NCBI RefSeq assembly: GCF_900099965.1
Contig: NZ_FNDJ01000002.1
Span: 372,001-436,000, forward strand
DNA length: 64,000 nt
Source: Nonomuraea jiangxiensis
Lineage (GTDB): Bacteria > Actinomycetota > Actinomycetes > Streptosporangiales > Streptosporangiaceae
Direction of reading: 5' to 3'
The notes beneath the pieces are model-generated. The model saw only the letters and a list, made by a program, of their open reading frames with translations, was not told the DNA's origin and searched no databases. This document shows, one piece after another, positions 33,621 through 42,331 of the stretch (position 1 is its first letter; each line of letters begins with the position of its first letter). A program made the position numbers and the translations under genes.

Positions 33621-35306
33621 GTGCTGCCAGCCGAGGACGCGCCCGGTTACCGGGTGCTCGATCAGGCGGGGCAGGGCGGGTTCGCCGTCGTGTACCGCGC
33701 CTACCAGGAGCGCCTCGACCGGGTCGTGGCGCTGAAGGTGCTGTCCGTGGACCGGGTGGACCAGCGCACGATGCGCAGGTTCCAGCGCGAGCTGCAGCTC
33801 ACCGGCCGTCTCACCGGCCACCCCAACGTCGTGACCGTCTTCGACACCGGCGTGACGAGGTCCGGCAAGCCGTACATCGCGATGGACTTCTTCGAGAACG
33901 GCTCCCTGCGCGACCGGGTGCGCAAGGAAGGCCCGCTGCCGGTGCCCGACGTGCTGCGGGCAGGCGTGAAGCTGGCCGGCGCGCTGGCCGCCGTGCACGA
34001 GGCGGGCGTCCTGCACGGCGACATCAAGCCGCAGAACATCCTCATCTCCCGCTACGGCGAGCTCGCCATCGCCGACTTCGGCGTGGCCAGGGTCGTGGAC
34101 GCCGCGGAGATCTCGGCCACGTCGCAGGCGTTCACGCCGCTGCACGCCGCCCCGGAGGTGCTCACCGGTCAGCCCCACTCCGCCTCGACCGACATCTACT
34201 CGCTCGGCTCGACCCTCTACCACCTGCTGGCCGGCCAGCCCGCCTTCCACAACCCGGCCGACCCGTCGATCGCGCCGCTGATGTACCGGGTGCTCAGCGT
34301 CGAGCCGCCGCCGCTCAACCGCCCGGACGTGCCGCCGGTGCTCTTCGAGGTGGTCCTGCGGGCCATGGCCAAGCAGCCGGAGATCCGGTACGGCACCGCC
34401 CGCGACTTCGCCCGGCGCCTGCAGCAGGTCCAGGCCGAGCTGGGCCTGTCGGTGACGGACCTGGTGGGCGAGGATCCCGGCCCGGGACCGACCATGTCCA
34501 CCGTCCCCCGCCCCCGCCACGACGGCCCGGAACAGCCCGCGGACCACGCGTCCATGCCGTTCACCGGCAACCACCTCCCCCCTTTCCCGGCGACCGTCCC
34601 GCCCCCGCACCCCGCGGCCACCACTCCACCGGCGACCACCCCACCGGCCGCCTCACCACCGGCCGCCATGCCCGCGCCCGGTCCCGGGTTCGCACCCGAG
34701 CCCGCACCCGTGCCGGGATCCGGTTACGCGCCGCACCCCGCCCACCAGCCCGGATACCCACCCGGTCCCTCACCCAGGTCCGCGCCCGCGCACAGATCCT
34801 CGCCCGGCCCGCAGAAGGGCATCATCATCGGTCTCGCGGTCGCAACGGTGGTGCTCGGCGGGGCGGCCCTGGCCATCTTCCTGTCCGTCCGGCAGGATCC
34901 GGCTGATCCGGTCGCCGAGCCCCGGCAGACCCAGCAACAGCAGACAGAGCAGCAGCAGCCCCCGGCCGAGAACGAGCAGCCGATCGACCAGCAGGAGGTG
35001 GCCGCCCTCGCCCCGCGTGGCGTACAGGTGACGTCCGACCAGGGCGCCCTGGTGGAGCTGCGCTGGACGCTGCCCGCCGGGGCCCGCCGCTATCCGGTGG
35101 TGCTCCAGCGTTCCCCGATCGAGCAGGACGAGAACCCCATCACCGCCCTGGCCCAGGGCACGACCACCACCCGGGTGGCCGGCCTGGACCCCGGCACGGG
35201 CTACTGCTTCCTGGTGGGCGTGCCGCTGAGCTTCTCGGAGAACTCGACGGTCGCCTGGTCCAAGCCCGCCTGCATCAGGGGCGCGGTCGCCCGGTCACCC
35301 CAGTAG
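33621..35306 (+). CDS. Receptor-type serine/threonine protein kinase with Fn3-like extracellular domain
   Basis: A 561-residue PknB-like kinase. The glycine loop GQGGFAVVYRA, Lys39 in VALKVL, catalytic loop HGDIKPQN (Asp134; HGD instead of the usual HRD), metal loop ADFGVARV and AAPEVLTG define an active-looking kinase domain (1-275). A long Pro/Ala juxtamembrane stretch leads to one transmembrane helix (about 397-420, IIIGLAVATVVLGGAALAIF), a Gln-rich spacer and a C-terminal Fn3-like domain (ALAPRGVQVTSDQG onward). It should sense something outside the cell. GTG 33621 follows AGGGGGGAG. The stop lies within the 3' end of the opposite E1 gene, a 12-base convergent overlap. Confidence 0.88.
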   Translation: MLPAEDAPGYRVLDQAGQGGFAVVYRAYQERLDRVVALKVLSVDRVDQRTMRRFQRELQLTGRLTGHPNVVTVFDTGVTRSGKPYIAMDFFENGSLRDRVRKEGPLPVPDVLRAGVKLAGALAAVHEAGVLHGDIKPQNILISRYGELAIADFGVARVVDAAEISATSQAFTPLHAAPEVLTGQPHSASTDIYSLGSTLYHLLAGQPAFHNPADPSIAPLMYRVLSVEPPPLNRPDVPPVLFEVVLRAMAKQPEIRYGTARDFARRLQQVQAELGLSVTDLVGEDPGPGPTMSTVPRPRHDGPEQPADHASMPFTGNHLPPFPATVPPPHPAATTPPATTPPAASPPAAMPAPGPGFAPEPAPVPGSGYAPHPAHQPGYPPGPSPRSAPAHRSSPGPQKGIIIGLAVATVVLGGAALAIFLSVRQDPADPVAEPRQTQQQQTEQQQPPAENEQPIDQQEVAALAPRGVQVTSDQGALVELRWTLPAGARRYPVVLQRSPIEQDENPITALAQGTTTTRVAGLDPGTGYCFLVGVPLSFSENSTVAWSKPACIRGAVARSPQ

Positions 35307-37595
35307 TTTGCGCGCCGCCTGCTCGATCTCCTCCTCCGACAGCAGCACGTGCGCGGCCGCCCCGCCCAGCGGGATGAAGCTGTCGGCCGAGGTCACCCGG
35401 GCGATCGACCCGCTGTAGCCGGCGTCGATCAGCGCGGCCACGATGCCCTCCGAGACGCCGCCGCTGTGCCGGGTCTCGTCGGCGATCAGCACGTTGCCGG
35501 TCAGCTCGGCCGCCCGCAGCAGGTCCTCCTTCGGCAACGGCGCCAGCCAGCGCAGGTCTAGGACGCGGCACCCGTACCCCTCCTGGGTCAGCCGCACCGC
35601 GGCCCGCAGGCTCATCCGCAGCCCGTTGCCGAACGTCACGATCGTCAGGTCGCGCCCCTCGCCGTAGGAGCGCGCCTGCCCGATGGGGATGTGCGTCTCC
35701 GGCCAGCGCGCGGGCGGCGCGTACGGCGCCAGCCAGCCCCCGTCCCCCTCGTCGAACAGGTCGCGCGTGTGGTAGAGCGCGATCGGCTCCAGGAACACGC
35801 ACACCGACCCGGCCGTACGGGCGGCGGCCAGGCACGTGCGCAGCATGGCCGAGGCGTCGTCGGGACGCGCGGGCGAGGCGATGACCAGCCCGGGGATGTC
35901 CCGCAGCGCGGCCACCGCGTTGTCGTTGTGGAAGTGGCCGCCGAACCCCTTCTGGTAGGAGTATCCGGCCACCCGCACCACCATCGGGTTGGTGTACCTG
36001 TTCTGCGAGAAGAACGACAGCGTGGCCGCCTCGCCGCGGATCTGGTCGAGCGCGTTGTGCAGGTAGGCCAGATACTGGATCTCCGGCACGGGGAGCTGCT
36101 CCGCCAGGCCGGAGCCGAGCGCCAGCCCCAGGATGGCCTGCTCGTCGAGCAACGTGTCGAAGACCCGCCCGGCCCCGAACCGCTTCTGCAGCCCTCTGGT
36201 GACGCCGTAGACGCCGCCCTTCTTGGCGACGTCCTCGCCGAACACCGTCATCTCCGGATAGACGGTCAGCGCGTCGGCGAGCGTGCGGTTGAGGGCCTGG
36301 GCGAGGGTCATCGGCTTGTCGTTCTCCGGCAGCGCCCCGGCGAACGCCTTCTCCCTGGCCGCCGGGGTGGCCGCGGTCGGGCTGATCTTGGCGATCAGCT
36401 CGGGCCGGCGCGGCGCGATCGGCTCCATGATCTCCTTGGCGGTGCCGAGCCGGGGGCTGCGGGTGGTCTCCAGCGCGATCCGCAGCACGTGCTCGCGCGC
36501 CGACTCGTACGTCCTGAGCAGCCCTTCCGGCGTCTCCAGCCCGGCCGCCACGAGCATCGCCGCCGTGCGCACGAGCGGGTCGCGATCGAGGTCGGCCCTC
36601 ATCTCACGCTGCGTCCGGTAAGCCGACTCGACGTCGGACCCGGCGTGCCCCATGAGCCGCACCGTCGACAGATGCAGGAACGCGGGGGAGCGGTTGGTAC
36701 GCACGTGCTCGACGGCCCGGACGGCGGCGTCGTAGGCCGCGGCCAGGTCGCAACCGTCGGCGGCGAAGTATTCGATGCCGGGACGCCGCGCGGCCGTCTC
36801 CACCCAGCCCGCGGGCGTGCGTACGCTGATGCCGATGCCGTTGTCCTCGCACACGAACAGGATCGGCAGCGGCTGGCCCTGGTAGGTGGCGTAGGCGGCG
36901 GTGTTGAAGCCCGACAGGGCGCTCGCGTGGTTGGTGGAGGCGTCGCCGAAGCTGCACACCGCGATCGCGTCCTGCGGCCACGGCGAGCGCACGCCGAGCA
37001 CCCGCGCCCGCTCGATGGCGAACGCCACCCCCACGGACCTGGGCAGATGACTGGCGATCGTGGAGGTCTGCGGGATGACGGCCAAGTCCGGATGGCCGAA
37101 CACCTTGTGCCTGCCGCCCGCGATGGGCTCGCCGGCGGCGGCGGTCAGCCCCATGAGCACGTCGCGGATGCCCTGCTCGGGCAGCCGCCCGGCCTGCTCG
37201 GACCTGGCCAGGTAGAACGCGCCCGACCGGTAGTGGAGCAGCGCCGGATCGGTGGGCCGCAGGGCTTCGGCGACGGCCGCGTTGCCCTCGTGACCGGCGG
37301 AGCCGATCGTGTAGTAGCCCTCGTCCTGCTCGCGCAGCCAGCGGGCGGCGATGTCCAGCAGCCGGCTGTCGATCTGGCGCAGGAAGAGCCTCCTGCAGAT
37401 CTCACCGGTCAGGGCCGTGCCGTCGTGCACCGCCCGGCCGGGATCTCGCGCGGGGCCCGCCTCCAGATTCGCAACCGCCTGGATGAAATGAGTCTCAACA
37501 GTGTCGCGCGCCACACTCCTGATTATGTCGTTCTCCGGCGTCGCCGTCTGCTGGACCCCGGTGACATGTCGTGGACCGGTCCGTTTGACCCGCAT
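35295..37595 (-). CDS. 2-oxoacid dehydrogenase E1, fused alpha and beta subunits
   Basis: A 766-residue thiamine-diphosphate enzyme. The alpha half has the ThDP/Mg motif FGDASTNHASALSGFNTAA and the EDNGIGISV loop. A linker near residue 440 leads to the beta half with TVFGEDVAKKGGVYGVT and the C-terminal ADETRHSGGVSEG. It oxidatively decarboxylates a 2-oxoacid, probably branched-chain or pyruvate-like, passing the acyl group to an E2 lipoyl carrier. No E2 or E3 gene is near, so the partner is encoded elsewhere. I chose ATG 37595; GTG 37514 is in frame with AGGAG almost touching it, so the N-terminus is uncertain. It overlaps the kinase gene end by 12 bases. Confidence 0.88.
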   Translation of the reverse strand: MRVKRTGPRHVTGVQQTATPENDIIRSVARDTVETHFIQAVANLEAGPARDPGRAVHDGTALTGEICRRLFLRQIDSRLLDIAARWLREQDEGYYTIGSAGHEGNAAVAEALRPTDPALLHYRSGAFYLARSEQAGRLPEQGIRDVLMGLTAAAGEPIAGGRHKVFGHPDLAVIPQTSTIASHLPRSVGVAFAIERARVLGVRSPWPQDAIAVCSFGDASTNHASALSGFNTAAYATYQGQPLPILFVCEDNGIGISVRTPAGWVETAARRPGIEYFAADGCDLAAAYDAAVRAVEHVRTNRSPAFLHLSTVRLMGHAGSDVESAYRTQREMRADLDRDPLVRTAAMLVAAGLETPEGLLRTYESAREHVLRIALETTRSPRLGTAKEIMEPIAPRRPELIAKISPTAATPAAREKAFAGALPENDKPMTLAQALNRTLADALTVYPEMTVFGEDVAKKGGVYGVTRGLQKRFGAGRVFDTLLDEQAILGLALGSGLAEQLPVPEIQYLAYLHNALDQIRGEAATLSFFSQNRYTNPMVVRVAGYSYQKGFGGHFHNDNAVAALRDIPGLVIASPARPDDASAMLRTCLAAARTAGSVCVFLEPIALYHTRDLFDEGDGGWLAPYAPPARWPETHIPIGQARSYGEGRDLTIVTFGNGLRMSLRAAVRLTQEGYGCRVLDLRWLAPLPKEDLLRAAELTGNVLIADETRHSGGVSEGIVAALIDAGYSGSIARVTSADSFIPLGGAAAHVLLSEEEIEQAARKLLG

Positions 37596-37712
37596 AGATG
37601 ACCGTTTGTCAGAACCCACAACTTTCACCGGCGGGTGCCCGTCTACTTGGAGGACACACGTGGCACCCTCAATGCCGCGTTGAACCAATGGGGTCTCCAG
37701 AAAGGAACCCGC

Positions 37713-39047
37713 ATGTTACAACGCATTCGTGTCGCCGCCCTCGCTCTCGTACTCGGCGCCGGGGCCCTCGCCCTGACGGCCAGTCCCGCGACGGCGGCCC
37801 AGGCTCCCAGCATCTCCGCTGTGACCATCAGCCCCGCCTCCCCGATCGTCGTCTTCGACAACCCGGTGACCGTCACGTTCACCTTCACCACCGAGGCCGC
37901 GGGACGGGCCGAACTGCAGGTCAAACCGCCGGGTCCGGGCGTCTCGTCACAGGTCGAGCTGAAGCCGGAGCCGTTCGGGCAGCTGACGAAGTGGACCGGC
38001 ACCAAGTCCTTCAGCGCCTCGAACGCCGGCCGGTGGAGCGTCCTCGCCATCGCCCACGGTGACGGCCAGAAGTCCGCCAACGGCTCGTTCGAGATCGTCA
38101 AGGCGCTCGACACCAAGATCGACGACTTCCGTGCCGGCCCCGGCCGCGTCGACCAGGGCGACCGGATCAAGGTCTCCGGGCGGCTCCTGGCCAACGGCAA
38201 GGGGTACGACGGGCAGAGCGTCGCGATCACGTTCCGCGCCCGCGGCGCAGACTCCTACGACGAGGTCACCAAGGTGACGACCGGTCGCGGCGGCTGGTTC
38301 GGCGCCACCGTACGGGCCCAGGCCACCGGCTGGTGGCGGGCCGAGTTCGCGACCACCAGCACCGCTCGCGGCTCGGTCAGCGACGGCGACCGGGTGGACG
38401 TCCGGCGCGGCAAGCTCACCAGCAGGATCACCGGCTTCGACGCCCGTCCCGAGCCCGTGGACAAGGGCGACAGGCTCACCTTCAGCGGCGCGCTGCAGGT
38501 GGAGCGCCGCGGCGGCGTGTCCGGCCAGCGCGTGGCCGTCCTGTTCAAGGCCGACGGCTCGCGCCGGTGGAAGTACGTCACCAGCGACGTGACCGGCCGC
38601 CAGGGCCGCTTCCGGGCCTCGGCCACCGCCGAGACCTCCGGCTGGTGGCGGGCCGAGTACGAGGGCAACCGCGGCGTCAAGGGCTCGGCCAGCGCCCCGG
38701 ACCGGGTCAAGGTGAACCTGCCGCCCGAGAAGGCGGACACGCGGCTGATCAGGTTCGGCGCCTCCCCGGACCCGGTCAAGCGCGGCAAGGACCTGCGGTT
38801 CTCCGGCAGGCTCCAGATCGATGACGAGGGCTCGTGGGAGGGCTACTCGGGTCGCGTGGCGCTGTACTTCCAGCCGCCGGGCTCGCGCAAGTGGCAGTAC
38901 GTGAAGACCACTTGGGCGAACGACGACGGCCGCCTGTTCACCACGGCCAAGGCCTGGAACTCGGGCCAGTGGAGGTTCGTGTTCGGCGGTGACGAGGACA
39001 CCAACGGCTCCACCAGCGAGCGGGACTACGTCACTGTGAAGCGCTGA
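37713..39047 (+). CDS. Secreted protein with three beta-sandwich-like repeats
   Basis: A 444-residue exported protein. A clear signal peptide (MLQRIRVAALALVLGAGALA, cleavage after about ATAA) is followed by a first all-beta domain and three homologous units of about 90-100 residues. Each unit starts with a T-x-I-x-x-F-x-A-x-P-x-P-V-x-x-G pattern (KIDDFRAGPGRVDQGDRI; RITGFDARPEPVDKGDRL; RLIRFGASPDPVKRGKDL) and carries a GWWRAEF-like strand. No catalytic motif was seen, so an adhesive or cell-wall role is only a guess. AAGGAA lies 7 bases before ATG 37713. Codon 2 is TTA, which in filamentous actinomycetes can make expression depend on a developmentally controlled leucyl-tRNA. A strong terminator follows. 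Confidence 0.75.
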   Translation: MLQRIRVAALALVLGAGALALTASPATAAQAPSISAVTISPASPIVVFDNPVTVTFTFTTEAAGRAELQVKPPGPGVSSQVELKPEPFGQLTKWTGTKSFSASNAGRWSVLAIAHGDGQKSANGSFEIVKALDTKIDDFRAGPGRVDQGDRIKVSGRLLANGKGYDGQSVAITFRARGADSYDEVTKVTTGRGGWFGATVRAQATGWWRAEFATTSTARGSVSDGDRVDVRRGKLTSRITGFDARPEPVDKGDRLTFSGALQVERRGGVSGQRVAVLFKADGSRRWKYVTSDVTGRQGRFRASATAETSGWWRAEYEGNRGVKGSASAPDRVKVNLPPEKADTRLIRFGASPDPVKRGKDLRFSGRLQIDDEGSWEGYSGRVALYFQPPGSRKWQYVKTTWANDDGRLFTTAKAWNSGQWRFVFGGDEDTNGSTSERDYVTVKR

Positions 39048-39064
39048 CCACCCGCACACGGGAC

Positions 39065-39093
39065 GAGGCCCGGGGCACACCACCCCGGGCCTC
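39065..39093. terminator. Bidirectional terminator hairpin
   Basis: Perfect 11-base stem GAGGCCCGGGG / CCCCGGGCCTC with a 7-base loop, placed between two convergent genes. The plus strand continues TCCTTCG, the minus strand GTCC, so U-tracts are absent, as is common in these organisms. Confidence 0.85.
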
Positions 39094-39107
39094 TCCTTCG
39101 CGCTCGG

Positions 39108-39671
39108 TCAGTTGGGGCTCTGGTCGGTGAGCTTGGCATCGATACGGACGAGAATGGACTCGATCCGATCAAACCGCTCATCGTGCCCATCGAGCCGCTT
39201 CTCGATCTTGTCGAAGCGTTCGTTGACCTTCGTGAAGCGTCCGTCGATCTCGTCGAAGCGTTCGTCGACTTTCGTGAAGCGTCCGTCGATCTCGTCGAAG
39301 CGTTCGTCGACTTTCGTGAAGCGTCCGTCGATCTCGTCGAAGCGTTCGTCGACTTTCGTGAAGCGTCCGTCGATCTCGTCGAAGCGTTCGTTGACCTTCG
39401 TGAAGCGTCCGTCGATCTTGTCGAACTGTTCGTCGACTTTCGTGAAGCGCTCTTCTACTCCGGCGAAGCCGGCCTTCATTTCTGTCCTGAGCTGGCCGAC
39501 CTCTCGTTCGATCTTGGCCTGGATGTTCGTCCCGACGAGGTCCAGACGGTTGTGAAGTTCGTCGAAGCGCTCGGCGATGCTGCTCTCGGCCACGCCACTC
39601 ACAGTAGCGCGCTCCAAGGCTGCGACCCTGACATCCAGCTCGCGACACTTCTCTCGAACATCGAACATCAC
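39108..39671 (-). CDS. Coiled-coil protein with 14-residue tandem repeats
   Basis: A 187-residue protein predicted almost wholly as coiled coil. After an N-terminal helix (MFDVREKCRELDVRVAALER) the centre is five to six nearly identical 14-residue units of the DGRFTKVDERFDEI type, two heptads each, with Phe, Val and Ile at core positions. The design resembles phage tail-fibre or t-SNARE-like trimeric coils and DUF1640-type proteins, but no functional domain is present. Function unknown; a scaffold or oligomerisation rod is plausible. AAGGAG lies about 7 bases before the GTG at 39671, and ATG 39668 follows directly, so either start may be used. Confidence 0.65.
   Translation of the reverse strand: MMFDVREKCRELDVRVAALERATVSGVAESSIAERFDELHNRLDLVGTNIQAKIEREVGQLRTEMKAGFAGVEERFTKVDEQFDKIDGRFTKVNERFDEIDGRFTKVDERFDEIDGRFTKVDERFDEIDGRFTKVDERFDEIDGRFTKVNERFDKIEKRLDGHDERFDRIESILVRIDAKLTDQSPN
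39187..39480 (-). repeat. 42-bp tandem repeats in the coiled-coil gene
   Basis: Units begin at 39229, 39271, 39313, 39355 and 39397 with exact 42-base spacing, and diverged copies flank both ends. Several units differ by only one to three bases. Each encodes exactly two heptads, so copy-number changes keep both the frame and the coil register. Confidence 0.95.
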
Positions 39672-39771
39672 TGGCGTGCTCCTTTCGGAGGGAGGGGAAC
39701 TTGCGGTGCGCGCGCATCGGGAAGGTTACCCTCCGTACAAGATCGATCGCAGTCGGACGCGAAAGCCCCTC

Positions 39772-40626
39772 CTATTCCGCCCGCCGGAACTCCGCGATCC
39801 CCACCCCCAGCAGCACGACCCCGAGCGCCGCCACGATGCCCAGCTCCAGCGGCACCGGCACCTGGAAGTCGAACCACCGCACCCCCGGATTCAGCACCGC
39901 GTTCACCTGGGCGGGCACGTCGAGGTGCGAGAAGACCGCCGCCCGCATCGGGTCCACCGCGTACGTCATCGGGTTGACCACCGTCAGCACGTGCAGCCAC
40001 GAGGGCAGGTTGGCCAGCGGGAACATCGCCCCCGACAGGAACATCATCGGCATGATCGCCATCTGCATCAGCCCGAAGAACGTCTGCATGTTCTTCATCC
40101 GGGCCGCCAGCATCACCCCGAACGCCGTGATCGTGAACGCCGCCAGGAACATCTCCGCCAGCAGCGTGACCATCAGCGTCACCGAGTACGGCACCCCCAC
40201 CAGCCCCGCCATGGCCAGGATGACGACGCCCTGCCCGGTGGCCACGATGGCCCCGCCCAGGCACTTGCCGACGACGATCGCCCCCCGCGACACCGGGGCG
40301 ACCAGCATCTCCCGCAGGAAGCCGAACTCGCGGTCCCACACGATGGACCCGGCCGAGAACATGCCCGTCATGATCACGGTCATGGAGATCATGCCGGGAT
40401 ACATGAACGTACGGTAGTCGATTCCCGGGATCGCCCCCTGCACCAGCGAGCCCAGCCCCGTACCCATGACGAACAGCCACAGCACGGGCTGCATCAGCAT
40501 GGACAGCATGCGGGTGCGGTCGTTGACGAAACGAAGCATCTCCCGGTGCAGCACGACCTTGACCGCCCGCAGGTCGTGACCGGTGCTCCGGGCGGGCACG
40601 CGGACACTGATGGCCTCTGTCGCCAT
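39772..40626 (-). CDS. ABC-2 type transporter permease (DrrB-like)
   Basis: A 284-residue membrane protein with six predicted helices. The ABC-2 pattern includes MLQPVLWLFVMGTGLG-like first helix residues, then EFGFLREMLVAPVSRGAIVVGK (the cytoplasmic coupling region) and a late PMMFLSGAMFPLANLPSWL. It forms the channel for the ATPase encoded just upstream. The pair resembles DrrAB drug and lipid exporters. ATG 40626 comes 2 bases after the ATPase stop, so the genes are tightly coupled. It is the last gene of the PadR operon. Confidence 0.9.
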   Translation of the reverse strand: MATEAISVRVPARSTGHDLRAVKVVLHREMLRFVNDRTRMLSMLMQPVLWLFVMGTGLGSLVQGAIPGIDYRTFMYPGMISMTVIMTGMFSAGSIVWDREFGFLREMLVAPVSRGAIVVGKCLGGAIVATGQGVVILAMAGLVGVPYSVTLMVTLLAEMFLAAFTITAFGVMLAARMKNMQTFFGLMQMAIMPMMFLSGAMFPLANLPSWLHVLTVVNPMTYAVDPMRAAVFSHLDVPAQVNAVLNPGVRWFDFQVPVPLELGIVAALGVVLLGVGIAEFRRAE

Positions 40627-40628
40627 GG

Positions 40629-41606
40629 CTATCGCCTCGCCATCGCTCTCATCCACGACAGGTTGTCGGCGCCGGCCTCGGCGTCGCGGATCGTGGTACC
40701 GGTGTAGGACATGAACACGTCGTCCAGGGACGGCTTGGAGACGCTGACCGACTCGATCGGCATGCCGAGCTCGGCGAACAGCCGGGGGACGAACTCCTCG
40801 CCGGCGGCGACGGCGAAGGTGACCGCGCCCTCGTGCACGGCGGCCTCCAGCCCGAACCGCTCCCGCAGCGCCTCGATCGCGGCCGCGTCGTCCGCGGTGT
40901 GGATCTGCACCCGGTCCTTGCCGACGCTGGCCTTCAGCGCCTCGGGCGAGTCGATGACGACGACCTGGCCGTGGTCGATGATGGCGATGCGGTCGCAGTA
41001 TTCGGCCTCGTCCATGTAGTGGGTGGTCATGAAGATGGTGATGTCCTCCAGCAGGCGGAGCTGGTTGATGTAGCCCCAGATGGCCGACCGGGTCTGCGGG
41101 TCGAGCCCGACGGTCGGCTCGTCGAGGAACAGCACGCGCGGCGAGTGCAGCAGGCCGCGGGCGATCTCCAGGCGCCGCTTCATGCCGCCGGAGAAGGTCA
41201 TGACCTTGGCGTCCTTGCGGTCCCAGAGCGCGACCATCTCCATCACCTGCCGGATCCGGTCGCCGACGACGGACTTGGGCACGCCGTACAGCTCGGCGTG
41301 GAAGCGCAGGTTCTGCTCGGCGCTGAGGTAGCCGTCGAGGGTGGGGTCCTGGAAGACCAGGCCGATGTTCCTGCGGACCTCGTCGCGTTCGCGTACGACG
41401 TCGTGGCCGGCCACCGTGGCGCTGCCGCCGGTGGGGTTGACCAGGGTGCATAACATGCTGATGGTGGTGGTCTTGCCGGCGCCGTTCGGGCCGAGGAAGC
41501 CGAACACCTCTCCCGGCCGGACCTCGAAGTCGACGCCCTTGACGGCGTCGAGCTTGCCGTAGGTCTTCTTCAGCCCGTGTACGGACACCGCCGCGTCTGT
41601 AGCCAT
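40629..41606 (-). CDS. ABC transporter ATP-binding protein (DrrA-like)
   Basis: A 325-residue ATPase of the DrrA exporter group. Walker A GPNGAGKTT, Q-loop VFQDPTL, signature FSGGMKRRLEIARG, Walker B VLFLDEPTVGLDPQTR and the switch His in TTHYMDEAEYCDRI are all intact. The C-terminal extension with PSLDDVFMSYTG is typical for drug-resistance ATPases and governs assembly with the permease. It powers export of hydrophobic compounds in related systems; the substrate is unknown. Its ATG directly follows the PadR stop with no gap, so it is controlled by that regulator. Confidence 0.93.
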   Translation of the reverse strand: MATDAAVSVHGLKKTYGKLDAVKGVDFEVRPGEVFGFLGPNGAGKTTTISMLCTLVNPTGGSATVAGHDVVRERDEVRRNIGLVFQDPTLDGYLSAEQNLRFHAELYGVPKSVVGDRIRQVMEMVALWDRKDAKVMTFSGGMKRRLEIARGLLHSPRVLFLDEPTVGLDPQTRSAIWGYINQLRLLEDITIFMTTHYMDEAEYCDRIAIIDHGQVVVIDSPEALKASVGKDRVQIHTADDAAAIEALRERFGLEAAVHEGAVTFAVAAGEEFVPRLFAELGMPIESVSVSKPSLDDVFMSYTGTTIRDAEAGADNLSWMRAMARR

Positions 41607-42182
41607 TCAGTCCTCCGCCAGAATCTGGAAAACGGACTTCCGGGTCTGCTTGATCAACTTCTTGGCCTCGGCCAGCTGGCGGTCGCTGGCCGTGCTCATC
41701 AGGTGTGAGAACGCCTCGTTGAGCTGGGCCCACAGCCGGCGCAGCTCGTGGTGCCCGGCAGGCACCGTGCGCGCGACCTCCTCCCACGGAGCCTCGCCGG
41801 CGTGCCTGGCGGCCGCCGCGCCGCCCCGCTCGGTCAGCCTGTACGTACGGCTCCCGCCCGACTCGTCGCCGGTCACGAGGCCCTCGTCCTCGAGTTGCTG
41901 GAGCGCCGGATAGACCGATCCCGGGCTGGGCCGCCAGACGCCGAGGCTGCGCTCCTCGATGTCCTGGATCATCTGGTAGCCGTTCAGCGGGCCCTCGTGC
42001 AGCAGGGCCAGCAGCGCCGCCCGGACGTCGCCCCGGCGGATCCTCGGCGCTGGCGGCTCGCCCTGGAACAGGTGCGGCGGCGGGCCGGGCATCAGCGGCA
42101 TCGGGCGCATCGGGGGCGGTGAAGGGGGCGGTCCGGGGAGCGGCGGAGGCGGCGGTGCGTCCCAGAAGTCAGGCTCGCGCAT
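41607..42182 (-). CDS. PadR-family transcriptional regulator
   Basis: A 191-residue regulator. The first 45 residues are Pro-rich disordered tail. The winged helix follows with VRAALLALLHEGPLNGYQMI, the recognition region VWRPSPGSVYPALQQLEDEG and wing TGDESGGSRTYRLTERG, then a helical dimerisation arm. PadR proteins usually repress adjacent transporter genes and release on binding drugs. Here it is the first gene of an operon with a DrrAB-type exporter, so self-regulation of multidrug export is likely. The paired palindrome 8 bases upstream of the start is its probable operator. Confidence 0.9.
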   Translation of the reverse strand: MREPDFWDAPPPPPLPGPPPSPPPMRPMPLMPGPPPHLFQGEPPAPRIRRGDVRAALLALLHEGPLNGYQMIQDIEERSLGVWRPSPGSVYPALQQLEDEGLVTGDESGGSRTYRLTERGGAAAARHAGEAPWEEVARTVPAGHHELRRLWAQLNEAFSHLMSTASDRQLAEAKKLIKQTRKSVFQILAED

Positions 42183-42189
42183 GAACCCT

Positions 42190-42230
42190 CCAAATATCTA
42201 GATAGCCCGACGATATATCTAGATATTTGG
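42190..42230. promoter_or_regulatory. Double-palindrome operator, probable PadR site
   Basis: Two copies of the palindrome TATCTAGATA (42195-42204 and 42216-42225), centred exactly 21 bases apart, lie within perfect 15-base inverted arms CCAAATATCTAGATA / TATCTAGATATTTGG. AT content is far above the surroundings. The spacing equals two helical turns, suiting two dimers on one DNA face. The site touches the start region of the padR gene, which fits repression of the operon. Confidence 0.8.
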
Positions 42231-42331
42231 TTCAGCAAGGCATTGCTCTAGCCATGCGGTAATTGTAAGCGAATGAACGCACTCAGTAATCGATGCGAAG
42301 GTGACGATTGGCTGTCGCCGGACGCCCTTAG

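Noticed and set aside
33621..35306. Pseudokinase because of HGD instead of HRD
   Set aside because: The catalytic Asp, the Lys and the DFG motif are all present, and the Arg-to-Gly change alone does not imply loss of activity.
39187..39480. CRISPR-like array
   Set aside because: Units are directly adjacent and coding, with no unique spacers and no cas genes.
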